Counted from the stretch's first letter, positions 11,322 to 21,502 are shown. The stretch: DNA of 64,000 nt from Loripinus fragilis (GCA_964019695.1 OZ026517.1:59981478-60045477), one strand, 5' to 3'. Translations and numbers: made by a program. Notes: generated from the sequence alone by a model not told the origin.

Positions 11322-12706
11322 TATAATAAATAATATTAATATTAAGATGCAAAAATGTTTTGGATCCAGATCAGGCCCGACTGTAAGTCGGGCCTGATCC
11401 TGGTCCAAACCATTTGCGAAGGTTTTGAAGGGATATATTTTTTGTAATAGATAAGTGTTTTGTGTAAATATGGTAATATTGGGGGGAGACCTACTAGAAA
11501 TCTGATGATGATGATATTTATTATATATATACATGTATTTACAGTACTGGTATGGGATAATGGTAGATATCACATGTGAACATTTGCTGAAGATAGCCCA
11601 AGTTCGAAAAGGGTTATAAACTGGGTGGATAAGGTATAATATATAAAGACTTATCTGTCTTATTGCTGTGCAGATATGCAAAACAGCTTTGATAAAGGTT
11701 AGAGTCTGCACTGAGTAGAAGATGATATTATGACAGGTAAAGTATCTCAGATTCATCATCGTATATGGAATCATGGGGAGTGTTCGGCCATAAATTTGCA
11801 AAATATAGCAGACTAGTGATCGTACAGCAGGACCAAGGTACAGTGTATTTATCCAATGCATTTGTACACTAAAAATATTTAGCAGGCAAAAGGTAAAAGC
11901 CAGTGGTGATTTTTCCAATAGTTTTACTCGCAGTAAATAAACGTCTGCTATTGAAGCGAATTGCTATAGAGAAGCCAGGTAAAACAGAAAATCAATACAG
12001 CGTAGAGCTTGATAAGACATAAATAAGTTGCATGGTTCAAAAAATACAGGTGAGGTGTATTTTTAGGTAGACCAAGGTAAAGCGTGGTCGCATAGTAACG
12101 ATGTACATGAGTGAACAATATATCTAAAGTGGTGTGATTTATAGCGTTAATAGAGGCCATGTACATGTATATCAATCTGTTGGATAGCAATGTTAGAAGT
12201 TGTTTGTAAACCAGTTTTGGGGGGATGGAAAATAAAACTTTATCCAATGAGGGGATGTATATATATATATGAGTTTTTATGCTTTTCAAAATTGGGGTAA
12301 GGGAGCAGTGAACATGCATATGATATGAAAAATGGCTTGTAGCTACTAGAGTGGGTGACGGGAACATTAGGGGCTGTTTACAGAGCGGAAACATTAGGGG
12401 CATAGCATCGCTATAGGAATTTATAGGGTAGTTTATTGGGTGTAGATGGCTATAGTATTTGGAAATGTATTGGAGAGGGGTTGTGAAAGGATGGATAAGG
12501 CTACATATGGGTGAAAGCAAAACACAACACAGCATGGATAAATACAATAAAATGGTTACAAACCAGGCAATTTTATAATGTATAATTGCCTTAGAGGTAA
12601 AATCCAATCTCGCAGTCCGTTGCCATTTCCGGGTCTCGCATACCAAACAAGGATTGACAAATCCGTAATCTAAAAACTCATTATCCATAAACATTGCCAT
12701 TTTCAT
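10842..12706 (-). pseudogene. Middle ORF of LINE-1, broken by a 16-nt deletion
   Basis: The start ATG at 12706 overlaps the ORF1 stop as TAATG, as in LINE-4. The frame is open through 11948-12706 (252 aa), then lost near 11966-11972, where 16 nt present in LINE-4 (near 38613-38630) are missing; it is open again over 10842-11918. Compared with LINE-4 it also lacks 18 nt near 12214, in frame. The distal part holds (TAA)n tracts and three palindromic units. It overlaps the ORF2 start by 20 nt. The function is unknown; the product would be hydrophobic. Confidence 0.65.
10960..11420. repeat. (TAA)n tracts alternating with three ~55-bp palindromes
   Basis: Three TAA runs (about 10961-10995, 11117-11164, 11277-11322) alternate with three inverted-repeat units (about 11030-11085, 11190-11250, 11353-11412). 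A unit has the form TTTGGATCCAGATCAGGCC, a short loop, then the complementary arm ending in GGTCCAAAC. The period is about 160 bp. Confidence 0.85.
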
Positions 12707-13806
12707 TATTGAACATCAACATCAACATCATTTTCAGGATCTGATTCAGCCTCGCTACCAGCTTCCTCAATTGACTTCATTAAATTCTCGATTCCAGCTA
12801 AGGCTTCAAATGTAGTTGAAAGAGTGAGAGGGGCCGCCTCCCCCGACGACGAGAGCGCCCTGGCTGTTTTGTTGGGCGTGAAAAAACCACTGTGCCCGTC
12901 GTCAGGAGACTCGTCCCTCGCCCTCTTTGAACTCTTTTCAACTGAACCCATCTCCTCATCAGAGTCAAACATAGACTTCTGAGGTTGCTCAGACCCGAGC
13001 CCATCCGCACCCGAGTTAGGAGGTGTGGCAGTCGCATCCGCTGTGACGGGTGCAACTACCACATCCGCTGAGGACGGCATCGGTGTTGGGCCAACTGACC
13101 CAGCACCATTGCTAGCCTCTTTCTCGGGGGCCCTTGGGGGGGTCCGAGCATCCGCAGCAGTCGGAAAGTTCCTTATCACACCTGCAAAGGTCTTGGGAGG
13201 ACATCTAGATCTTATGTGCCCTACTGTCTGGCACTTCAGACAGTAGGGGGGTCGTCCTAACATTGTAATTAGGCAACTTCGCCCAGACTGGAAGTTGATC
13301 AGGTGAGGGATGTTTTGCCTCCTCACCTCATCTGTAATCATGGTTATTTCTCGCACACCAGTTAAGGTTTTAAACTTCTCGTTGGAAGTATGGAGCATAT
13401 TGATTGAAGTTATTTCTCCAAACCTAGATAAGGCACTCTTCAAAATACTATTCTCATAGTACAAAGGCAGCCAGTGTACTCTAAGTGTGATGGTTTGTTC
13501 TGTCATCCTCTGAATATTTAAAGCTGTCCGTCCAGCTTGTAACTTCTGCAGACTGACAATTTTTTCTACAGATGCCAAGTCAGCCATGAGTACAGAAAAA
13601 GAGTAGTCTGAATGACTGACCTTGTATATCCCTCCAACTTCTTCTCCCTTGATACCAGCATCGCACAGGGAGTTCATGACGTCGCCATAGCTCATCTGCT
13701 TCCTAGGCCCTTGGTCCACTGGTACGATCTTTACAGTTCTTTCTAATATATCAGGATTGATATGATACGCCTCAATTCCTTCAAATTTTAATACTGGACT
13801 AGCCAT
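12706..13806 (-). CDS. ORF1 protein of LINE-1, 366 aa
   Basis: The MASP start at 13806 is chosen because it is shared with LINE-0 and LINE-4 and lies just inside the LINE leader; the frame stays open upstream into U1 spacer, which would not be in the transcript. Residues ~105-180 contain HWLPLYYENSILKSALSRFG, a possible RRM-like fold (inference). A zinc knuckle CLKCQTVGHIRSRC (CX2CX4HX4C) follows near residue 189. The C-terminal third is Pro/Ala/Ser-rich, then basic (SSKRARDESPDD), and ends in acidic DVDVDVQ. By family it is the RNA-binding component of the LINE RNP. The stop overlaps the next ATG (TAATG). Confidence 0.9.
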   Translation of the reverse strand: MASPVLKFEGIEAYHINPDILERTVKIVPVDQGPRKQMSYGDVMNSLCDAGIKGEEVGGIYKVSHSDYSFSVLMADLASVEKIVSLQKLQAGRTALNIQRMTEQTITLRVHWLPLYYENSILKSALSRFGEITSINMLHTSNEKFKTLTGVREITMITDEVRRQNIPHLINFQSGRSCLITMLGRPPYCLKCQTVGHIRSRCPPKTFAGVIRNFPTAADARTPPRAPEKEASNGAGSVGPTPMPSSADVVVAPVTADATATPPNSGADGLGSEQPQKSMFDSDEEMGSVEKSSKRARDESPDDGHSGFFTPNKTARALSSSGEAAPLTLSTTFEALAGIENLMKSIEEAGSEAESDPENDVDVDVQ

Positions 13807-13844
13807 ATTGGATATAGACTCTAGACAAGAGGAACCGATGTTGA

Positions 13845-13872
13845 CACGGGTTCCTCTGTACCAGGTAAGTAT
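13845..13872 (-). pseudogene. U1 snRNA gene, 5' fragment (nt 1-28) fused to LINE-1
   Basis: Minus-strand U1 start ATACTTACCTGGTACAGAGG, then CCCGTG, then the LINE leader. GAGGAACC/GGTTCCTC pair perfectly around a new loop, replacing U1 stem-loop I. Confidence 0.92.
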
Positions 13873-14308
13873 GCTTGGACAGCGAAGGCGGTGCCTCTTA
13901 AAGCACGAGGATCTCAATTCAAAGTGGTATGGCGCCACCAGCTCCCAGCTCCCACTTCCACACGGTTCCCTCGCGCAGCTGCACGCCATGCACGTGCCCC
14001 ACGACATGCACGTGCTCCACGTTCCTCTCCTCCAAGCAGCACGAACGAAATCCCACGTGCAGCTCGCACAATATAAAGGAGGCGCACATTCAGCCTGAAA
14101 AACAAGAACAAAAGCGATTCAGCACACAGGCAACGTCGCACATACGTTTCTGACATTCAACGTTTACATTGAGAAAGGGTGACAACTCTTCCTTTCAGCA
14201 GCTGCAACTGCAAATGCTACCTGATCTGCGCGAAAGCACAGGGGGGTTTTCGCGATTTTCTAGGGATTTCGGAAGGGTTTCTATTCTGGAATGTCTTTGT
14301 TTTTGTTT
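13873..14308 (-). promoter_or_regulatory. U1 repeat spacer, variant A (436 bp)
   Basis: Candidate PSE at 13909-13926. This spacer and 21503-21939 share a variant (CACATTCAGCC, CCCACGTGCAGCTC, TTCTATTCTGG on the plus strand) that differs from all other spacers in the window. Confidence 0.7.
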
Positions 14309-14436
14309 CAGGGGTTAGCGCGTACGCAGACCCCCACACTTATAAATTGCGTACCCGAGTTGTCCACATTTGGGACAATCGCAGCCTTCAGCCCAACCGA
14401 AGTGCAATGGAAGGGCCTCCTGCTGGAGGAACCGCC
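14309..14436 (-). pseudogene. U1 snRNA gene, 3' fragment (nt 37-164) after LINE-2
   Basis: 128 nt from GGCGGTTCC to CCCCTG on the minus strand, joined directly to the LINE-2 tail. One change from the intact copies (plus-strand cagccttcag instead of cagccgtcag). Confidence 0.92.
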
Positions 14437-15699
14437 TTTTTGTTTTTCATAAATTTATTTTACTATTTACAATAAAAACCGGTGGGGTGTAAAGGCCCCA
14501 CACGGCCGGTACCTTTGAGCATGCAATAACAAATACTGAATACCTTATAGACCTATAAAGACGTTACATATCGAGATAAAAAGATAAAAACTTACTTAAA
14601 GAGAAAATATTGCAAAAGACCTAGATAGAAATTATTTGAAAAAATTGCAAGGAAAGAAAAGAGAGTGGATAGATTTAACTTCATTGCATAATTGAATCCC
14701 TTAATATGCACTATGACGGCATATATTTAACAATAGATAATTGACTTGCGGGTTAACAAACCTAATCCTTAAAAGGTACTATTTTTGATAGTCATTGATA
14801 GAGGAAAAAAAATAGATTTGAAAGAAAAGTTCTGCCTTTCACATGTGTCTCCTGGCCATGACACGAGCGTTGCACACCTTGTGTGCAAGGCTAATGTCAG
14901 TGACCAGGCACACATTCTTAGCCTGGGGTAAGCCTTTGGGACATATATAAATGGGTGTTTCTATATAGATTGAAAGGTGCAAGTTTTACAACGACAGACA
15001 TTGATCACAAGGACAAGTATGGGGTGTTTTGGACGGGGGTCGCTCACTATTTAAGGGTGGGTGAAAAGCAAAACTGCTCACACATCCAAGAGACGAAGGC
15101 TCGGGTTCCTTCCCCACTTGGGCGTGGGAGCATGGAAAATACATTATTTATGATTAATAGTCTTAAACATCTGACGCAGGTATAATTTCAAAATCACTTG
15201 ATAGACTGTAGTCAAGTCAGAGCTCTACATATATGGTTAGTACATTACAATGAATATTCACAATGACAAATTCTTTACTTTTCAGACAGCAACCGCAGTC
15301 TGAAAATAGAAAAACTGTTATAGTACATGTACAAGACATATAACAATTAGTGGCAATATATGGAAATAGAAAGTTCGGATAATATTATGTCAAAATTACT
15401 AATGACTTGGATCCAGATCAGGACCGACGTCATGTAGGCACTGATCTTTATCCCAACCATCTGTAATGATTTTAGTAGATGGTTTGAGCTTAACCAAATT
15501 GTATTAACATTTCTATTTTCAGGGCCTTTAGTATATGTTAATTATGAACAATATGCGATTTGAAAGAAAAAAAAAATCTCATTTTCGGTTAGGGGGTATT
15601 GAGGGAAGCAAATAATAGGAAACGGAGGGAAACGCAAGCAAAGCCTACGCCTCATCCCGGTTCCCATCATTTGCTATTTCAATAATCAAAGTTTGTGTA
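14437..15699 (-). other. 3' UTR of LINE-2
   Basis: 3'-terminal hairpin at 14478-14510. Nested hairpin at about 14851-14907 with inner stem TTGCACAC/GTGTGCAA, i.e. two base pairs swapped relative to LINE-1/-4/-6. One imperfect palindrome of the GGATCCAGATCAGG type at about 15408-15465. A stem GGAAACGG/CCGGTTCC (15618-15664) lies just past the ORF2 stop. No gene seen. Confidence 0.85.
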
Positions 15700-18600
15700 T
15701 TAATGTTTTTGAAAGTATTTCCTTATATCCAAAAAAGGCTCAAAACATATTGTATTAGAAATTATTTCGATATTGCAGAATCCTAAAGAAACCCAAGAAT
15801 TAAAAAAGTCGTCTGCCGTCAGTCTGTCCTTATCAATGAGAATTCTAAATTTGATTTTATTTAAAAATTTTGAAACCACGCCAAAACTACTTATATTTTT
15901 AAATTCATGTTTTGCTAAGTTTCGATTTGACCAAATTATTTGCCTGGACTCTGTAAGAAGGATTAATGCTACTTGTTTTTTGAATTTAGGAAGTTGAGGC
16001 AATACAAAGTATCTAAAGGTTTTTTCTGAAAATGAAATCTTGTTTTGGCTAAGTTTCCTTAACATAAACAATACAATTTTATTTAAGGGTATAAACACGT
16101 TACATTCTAAAAACAAATGTGAAACAGTTTCAATTTTATTACATAATGGGCATGTTTGGATTTTTGAGATATGTTTATTATACAAGTAATAATTTACATA
16201 TATAACATCATGACATAATTTCCAGTATGTATTTCTAACATCTGGATCAATATATGGATGGGACATGTTTTTCCAAATGGTTTTAAAATCTATATTGGGG
16301 CATATTTTTTCAATTTTAGGTACAGCATATATATCCAGCAAAAGGATTTTATATATCAACTTTTTATGTAGAGTGTTAAAATTCAGGTCTTGATTATTAT
16401 TGAGAAAATGGTCTAGAAGTAAAGTGCAATTTTTATAGAATATAGGAATGTGTTCGCTATGGGGTATATTATTATTTGCAAAAGTTGGGTTTAAATTCCT
16501 GAGTTGCAAACCTATCCAATATTTGGCAAAGTAAGTCCACTTAGCTTCGTGATTGTTAACTATTTTTTGCAAATGGTTAAGGTATAACGAATGACATTTA
16601 AGTTTCAAACATGGAACATTCAATCCACCTTGATTAAAATCCAAGTATAAAGTTGTTCGGGCAATGGGCTCATACTTTGAGTTCCAAATGAATCTAAAGA
16701 ATCTTCTTTGAAGAAGTGTCAAGTAATGAGAAGGTATTGGGGTGGCAGCTGCATAATAGAGGATTTTGCTAACACAAAGTGAATTTAAAACAGTTGATTT
16801 TCCTTTAAAGGAAAGTTTTCGAGAGCTCCAAAGGTTCAGTGTGCGATCAATTTTTACAAATATTTTTGACCAAATATCGTCTTCACCAAACCCAGTTCCA
16901 AAATGATAACCAAGTATTTTATGATTGTCAATCCAACTTATGCCAAAAGGGTGATCTGATCTAGTTTTCCATTTGCCAAGATACATTCCCTTTGATTTAT
17001 CATAATTTATTTTTGCACCTGAAACGTTTCCAAAGAGTTTTACCCAATAGAAGTATTTGCGAATGGAGGAATCAGACGTCAAAAGTGCCGTGCTATCATC
17101 AGCATATAAGTTAAGTTTCACTTCAGAGCTCGAACCAGGTATTTTAAGTCCTTTGATATCATCCAAGTTTCTGATTTTATGCGCAAAAGGTTCGAAACAT
17201 ATAACATACAAGGGCATTGATAAGGAACAACCTTGTCTTACACCTCGTTTGATTGGGAATGATTCGGATATATGATTGTTTACAATGACAGAAGATGATA
17301 TGTCATTATACAGAAGCTTGATCCATTTTAAGAAGTTTTCATTGAAACCAAACGCTGTCAAAGTATCGAGCATGTATGATCTAGACACTCTATCGAATGC
17401 TTTTTCCTGATCCAAGCATATGAAAGAGGCTCCCAAGTTTTTCTGATCTATATAATCCATCACATTACGTATTAAATGAAGATTGTCAAAAATAGAGCGA
17501 CCTTTAACTGAACAAGTTTGATCTATGCCAATAATCTTAGGTAAAATATTTCCAAGTCGAATTGTAATAATTTTCAAAATAATCTTATAGTCAATATTAA
17601 GAAGTGAAATAGGCCTGTAACATTTCATTTCATCAGCCCTAGTTTCGTCTTTGCAAATCAATGTGATATAAGACAGTTTCTGAGTTTTAGATAATTCACC
17701 ATTTTCGTATGCCAAGTTTATTATTTCACATAAAACGTCACCAAATAAATGAAAGAATTTCAAGTAGAAGGCGTTTGTCAAACCATCACTACCAGGGGAT
17801 TTATTGGGTTTCATTTCTTTCAGGGCGTGCAAAATTTCATTTTTGTCTATTTTCTTTTCCAGGAGAACGTTATCGGAAGGATCAATTTGGGGCAGACCGT
17901 CAAAGAAAATAGAGTTTAGAGATGAGTCAACAGGTTCTTCATTATAAAGGTTTTGATAAAAGGATTGAAAGCAGGTTAGTATCTCTTTTGAGTTATTGTA
18001 TGTATTGTTGTTGTGTTGTATTGTTTGTATTGTTTTTTGTTTGCCTTGTGATGCTTCTTTTTGAAAAAAATATGCTGTTGGGTTTTCATTGCTTTCAATT
18101 GTTTGTGTCTTACTACGTATAATTGTGCCTTTTAGTATATTGTTTTCGATATTTTTAACTTTTAATTTGATATCATTGTAAGTATGTAGGTCAGATTCAG
18201 ACTGTAAATTAATGTGAGAGTATTGTTTCTTTAAATGTTTTAATTCTCTTAATTGTTGTTTATTTTTTGATTTACTGTAGTCTATACAAAACAGTTTTAT
18301 TTGAGTTTTGATATCATCCCACCATTCTAAAGTTATATTTTTATTCAGGGTCAAATATTGCCAAAAAAGCTCAAAAGATCTTACAAAGTTACAGTCATCC
18401 AATAATTGATCATTGAGTTTCCAATATGATTTGCCAATATCAATTCCACTATTAGCAGCCAAGGTCATTTGAATGAAGCTATGATCTGAACATGCACAAG
18501 GAAGTGTCTCAAAGGATGTAATTGAATTGCAAATAAGTTTGGAAATATAGAATCTATCGATTCTGGTGCCAATCAGGTCATAGTTTGATGTATTATTTCC

Positions 18601-19203
18601 AGTACCAACATTTGATCTTGTCCAAGTTACATTTTTCTGATTCGGGTGCAAATGCCGAAAACAGTCTACTAAACTAAATTTTTCAACAAGAACTTTGAAA
18701 GATTTTGAGCCAATAGTACCTTTCTTGGGATTGCCACCAAGTTTATCTAAGTTTGGATCCAATATAAAGTTGAAATCACCTCCAATGATAACTTGTTTTG
18801 CTCCACTTAAGTGTTTCGAAAATGAGCTTAGAAAATCCAATCTTTCAGCAGATTCGCTTGGAAAGTATGTATTAACAATTCTAAAGTTTTCAAACCCATC
18901 AGTGGCAAAGTCTAAACGAATTACTCTGCCTTGAAAATCCGAGTGAAATTTTTCAATCTTTATGTTATCTTTAATAAGAAGTATTGCTACACCACAAGAA
19001 TCAGCCTTACCGAAGTTCCATATGATTTTATTTTCCAGTTTCAAAGTTTTCTCAATAGATTTTGCCAAGTGAAAATTATCAACAAAAGTTTCTTGCATCA
19101 ATAAGATATCAATTTTGCTTTGAGCTATAAACTGTTTAATCAAATTGTGTTTATAGTTCGACCTAAAGCCGTTTATATTTATGCTTGCTATGTTCAAATC
19201 CAT
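15700..19203 (-). CDS. ORF2 protein of LINE-2: APE endonuclease + reverse transcriptase, 1167 aa
   Basis: Nicks the target and copies the LINE RNA into it. Endonuclease, residues ~1-245: NINGFRS (9-15), QETF with E38, GGDFN (141-145), RIDRFY with D216, and SDH (239-241). RT, residues ~460-770: YRPISLLN (529-536), FICLDQEKAFDRV with D598, RQGCSLSMPLY (656-666), YADD (700-703). C-terminal finger CX2CX7HX4C at C1018, C1021, H1029, C1034. Motif style is L1/Tx1-like, and the length suits that group. The ATG lies inside the end of the middle ORF (10-nt overlap), pointing to coupled translation. No lesion is seen in the catalytic motifs. Confidence 0.95.
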   Translation of the reverse strand: MDLNIASININGFRSNYKHNLIKQFIAQSKIDILLMQETFVDNFHLAKSIEKTLKLENKIIWNFGKADSCGVAILLIKDNIKIEKFHSDFQGRVIRLDFATDGFENFRIVNTYFPSESAERLDFLSSFSKHLSGAKQVIIGGDFNFILDPNLDKLGGNPKKGTIGSKSFKVLVEKFSLVDCFRHLHPNQKNVTWTRSNVGTGNNTSNYDLIGTRIDRFYISKLICNSITSFETLPCACSDHSFIQMTLAANSGIDIGKSYWKLNDQLLDDCNFVRSFELFWQYLTLNKNITLEWWDDIKTQIKLFCIDYSKSKNKQQLRELKHLKKQYSHINLQSESDLHTYNDIKLKVKNIENNILKGTIIRSKTQTIESNENPTAYFFQKEASQGKQKTIQTIQHNNNTYNNSKEILTCFQSFYQNLYNEEPVDSSLNSIFFDGLPQIDPSDNVLLEKKIDKNEILHALKEMKPNKSPGSDGLTNAFYLKFFHLFGDVLCEIINLAYENGELSKTQKLSYITLICKDETRADEMKCYRPISLLNIDYKIILKIITIRLGNILPKIIGIDQTCSVKGRSIFDNLHLIRNVMDYIDQKNLGASFICLDQEKAFDRVSRSYMLDTLTAFGFNENFLKWIKLLYNDISSSVIVNNHISESFPIKRGVRQGCSLSMPLYVICFEPFAHKIRNLDDIKGLKIPGSSSEVKLNLYADDSTALLTSDSSIRKYFYWVKLFGNVSGAKINYDKSKGMYLGKWKTRSDHPFGISWIDNHKILGYHFGTGFGEDDIWSKIFVKIDRTLNLWSSRKLSFKGKSTVLNSLCVSKILYYAAATPIPSHYLTLLQRRFFRFIWNSKYEPIARTTLYLDFNQGGLNVPCLKLKCHSLYLNHLQKIVNNHEAKWTYFAKYWIGLQLRNLNPTFANNNIPHSEHIPIFYKNCTLLLDHFLNNNQDLNFNTLHKKLIYKILLLDIYAVPKIEKICPNIDFKTIWKNMSHPYIDPDVRNTYWKLCHDVIYVNYYLYNKHISKIQTCPLCNKIETVSHLFLECNVFIPLNKIVLFMLRKLSQNKISFSEKTFRYFVLPQLPKFKKQVALILLTESRQIIWSNRNLAKHEFKNISSFGVVSKFLNKIKFRILIDKDRLTADDFFNSWVSLGFCNIEIISNTICFEPFLDIRKYFQKH

Positions 19204-20396
19204 TGTCCTAGCAATAGTTTAATGCAAAAAGATATATATAAAGATCCAAGTTCCAATCTACAGTAGTAATAGTTATGGTAATAAAAATAAAAGTGATAGC
19301 TATGGTAATGGTAGTTGTAATAGTAGTAACAGCAGCAGTAGTAATAATAGCAATAGTTGTTGTAAAATCTATAATAGTTGCAGCAGTAAAAGTCAACATA
19401 ATAATGATTTTTGCAGACTTGAAGGGTGAAGAGGCAGAGATGGGCTTTGGGTAATATGGGAGTATTTATATCTGAATGTCTGAACGGGAGCATTGGGGGC
19501 ATAGTATTTGTATGACACGGGAGCATTTGGGGCTTGATTTTGCTATAGGAAGTTATAAGATGACAGGAAAAGGAAATTGGGTTATCATATTTTAGGTGGG
19601 CACATTGATATATGGGGAAAATGAAATAAAAACACATGTATAATACATATATAACATTTTTTAACATCATACAAAATGGTAAATATTTTATTATATATAC
19701 ATGTAGAGAGAAGTTAGCTAATACCAAGTGAATTCTACCAATTGCGTGCCAAATAGCGCTAGCAAGTAGGGAAATGTTAGAGAGGTGATTTAGAAGCATT
19801 ACACAGCATGCCAAGGGTATATATAATCGGTAATCATCGTAAAATAGCGGACAATACCGACGCGCTTGCACTTCCGCCCAGATAAAATCTGAATACTGTA
19901 GGTATTTTTCCAATATTGCAAAACGATAGATAGAAAAAGCTTCAATTACGCTGTGTACAGGTATCTTACTTACAGGTATATAAAAACAGGTAAACCAAAA
20001 AACCAATAATGCAGTGTAGAGTGTGATAAGAACAGTTGAATCATTGAGGTGTAACAAGTAGATAAATAAGTTAAAGCGTAGTACAGGTAAGGTATATATA
20101 CATGTGGTTGCCAAGTTACAAGTATGTACATGCGAAGCAAATGTAGTGGTCTGATATAAGACTGGGGTTATAATCTGCATGTATAATAGATGTTTAGCTA
20201 GCGCATATGATAGGAAAAAGAGTAGTACAATACACAACAATAAAAAGAGGAAACAGGCAATACTAATATGGTATATTGCCTTACAAATGAAGGGGTTAAT
20301 CTGTCTCATTGTCCGTTTTCGTGTCCGTGTCTGCATCCCATTTGTCTTGTCAGCCTGTCCGTTTGTCTTCAAATCATAGTCGTTTGTCCAGTCCAT
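19194..20396 (-). CDS. Middle ORF of LINE-2, ~400 aa hydrophobic protein of unknown function
   Basis: The start MDWTNDYD at 20396 is chosen because it aligns with MDRLTDYE of LINE-6 and lies 22 nt after the ORF1 stop; the frame is also open upstream to 20510 inside ORF1. Hydrophobic stretches (e.g. ISIACFLFLLLCIVLLFFL) suggest membrane segments. The C-terminal part is Tyr/Cys-rich from a TAG/TAA-like trinucleotide repeat. It ends GQWI and overlaps the ORF2 start by 10 nt. No known family is recognised. It may be a protein, or only a frame kept open for coupling ORF1 to ORF2. Confidence 0.55.
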   Translation of the reverse strand: MDWTNDYDLKTNGQADKTNGMQTRTRKRTMRQINPFICKAIYHISIACFLFLLLCIVLLFFLSYALAKHLLYMQIITPVLYQTTTFASHVHTCNLATTCIYTLPVLRFNLFIYLLHLNDSTVLITLYTALLVFWFTCFYIPVSKIPVHSVIEAFSIYRFAILEKYLQYSDFIWAEVQARRYCPLFYDDYRLYIPLACCVMLLNHLSNISLLASAIWHAIGRIHLVLANFSLHVYIIKYLPFCMMLKNVIYVLYMCFYFIFPIYQCAHLKYDNPISFSCHLITSYSKIKPQMLPCHTNTMPPMLPFRHSDINTPILPKAHLCLFTLQVCKNHYYVDFYCCNYYRFYNNYCYYYYCCCYYYYNYHYHSYHFYFYYHNYYYCRLELGSLYISFCIKLLLGQWI

Positions 20397-20418
20397 TTTG
20401 TAAGCGTAGAGGTTGAAC

Positions 20419-21438
20419 CTATTCAACATCAACATCAACATCAGCATCAACATCCTTATCCAAATCAGAGGTGTCCCCAAAAATAGCCTCACTGGTTGGT
20501 GGAAGGCCAAGCTGAGAAAACATGTTCGAAGTGGAGGCAGGTGGCTCTGGCGACAACTGTGTCATCCTCGCCGGCTTATTGGGGGGGATGAAACCGTCGT
20601 CGTCATCGTCTGTATCCCGCCTCCTCTTCGAACTAGCAACTGCCATCTCTATATCCTCAGTGGTGCCCGTTTGCACCTCCGACACATCCCCGCCAACCAC
20701 TGGAACCCCGGTACCCCCAACAGGGGGTGGGGAAGCACCCTCTGAGCGTACTGGCTCAGACAGTACCTCCCCCCTGGGTTCCCTAGCTGACTGGGCAGCC
20801 GGACGAACAAAAGAAGCAACTCTTGAATACCTGGTTGATTCACATTCCCGCCTAGTATGTCCTACCTCATGGCATTTTAAACATAAGGGGGGTCTACCTT
20901 GCATTGTTATGAGCATGGATTGCCCACAACCAAACTTGACCATATGAGGGATCCTTTGTTTTGACTTTTCATCAGTTTTGAGGGTTACTTCCCTCATTCC
21001 GTTGAAGGTACATACATTAGTATATGAGGTTTTATTATGCTTTACCTCTAAAACTTCGCCATAGTCACAAAATATGGCCTTCAATAGCCGATCTTGGTAG
21101 TAGAGGGGTAACCAATGTACTCTTAGTGAGACAATTTGCTCTGAACAAAGCATCACTGTAAATCTCTTACTGCCACGCCCAATAAACTTTGCATCCATCA
21201 ACCTCTTGGCTGTATGTCTGTCTTTCATAGTTAGATTGAAAGATCTGTCATTTGAACTGACCTTGTAAAGTCCAGTTAAGTCCTCCGCCTTCAGCCCCTC
21301 ATCTTCCAAAGCTATAAACACATCACCATAGCTCAGCGTACCATACTCTGTTGGAGTCAATCTGACCGTCAATTCCAGCTGATCTTCATCAATGTAATTG
21401 GTTTCATTGCCATCAAAATGAATGATTGGATTTGCCAT
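20419..21438 (-). CDS. ORF1 protein of LINE-2, 339 aa
   Basis: Starts MANPIIHFDG at 21438, 36 nt inside the LINE. Same plan as the other ORF1s but well diverged from LINE-1: SYGDVF near residue 40, HWLPLYYQDRLLKAIFCDYG in the middle, zinc knuckle CLKCHEVGHTRREC, a Pro/Gly-rich stretch, basic KRRRD, then a tail of Asp/Val repeats. By family an RNA-binding RNP protein. Confidence 0.9.
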   Translation of the reverse strand: MANPIIHFDGNETNYIDEDQLELTVRLTPTEYGTLSYGDVFIALEDEGLKAEDLTGLYKVSSNDRSFNLTMKDRHTAKRLMDAKFIGRGSKRFTVMLCSEQIVSLRVHWLPLYYQDRLLKAIFCDYGEVLEVKHNKTSYTNVCTFNGMREVTLKTDEKSKQRIPHMVKFGCGQSMLITMQGRPPLCLKCHEVGHTRRECESTRYSRVASFVRPAAQSAREPRGEVLSEPVRSEGASPPPVGGTGVPVVGGDVSEVQTGTTEDIEMAVASSKRRRDTDDDDDGFIPPNKPARMTQLSPEPPASTSNMFSQLGLPPTSEAIFGDTSDLDKDVDADVDVDVE

Positions 21439-21474
21439 ATTGATTGACAAAAAATACAAGAGGAAACAATTAAT

Positions 21475-21502
21475 CACTGTTTCCTCTGTACCAGGTAAGT
21501 AT
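21475..21502 (-). pseudogene. U1 snRNA gene, 5' fragment fused to LINE-2
   Basis: U1 nt 1-28 on the minus strand with GAGGAAACAGTG at the end. GAGGAAAC pairs with GTTTCCTC of the LINE leader around an 11-nt loop. Confidence 0.92.

Larger units (their letters stand above)
5874..13844 (-). mobile_element. LINE-1: full-length U1-inserted LINE, frameshifted
   Basis: About 8.0 kb. Minus-strand order: leader 13807-13844, ORF1, middle ORF (broken), ORF2 (broken), 3' UTR and a tail GAAAAACAAAAAAA joined to U1 nt 37. The 5' part down to about 8650 follows LINE-4 closely; from there to the 3' UTR it follows LINE-7, so the element is a mosaic. ORF2 carries two single-base homopolymer changes and the middle ORF a 16-nt deletion, so it looks non-autonomous unless these are assembly errors. 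Confidence 0.92.
14437..21474 (-). mobile_element. LINE-2: intact three-ORF U1-inserted LINE
   Basis: About 7.0 kb with ORF1, middle ORF and ORF2 all open. It is the near twin of LINE-5: the ORF2 proteins differ at only a handful of residues, but LINE-2 lacks about 66 bp of 3' UTR near 14776 and sits next to a different U1 spacer variant. This lineage has the shortest middle ORF, without the palindrome array. Confidence 0.93.

Noticed and set aside
12706..13806. ORF1 as a retroviral Gag
   Set aside because: The zinc knuckle alone is not diagnostic; no protease, integrase or LTR is present and ORF2 is a LINE protein.
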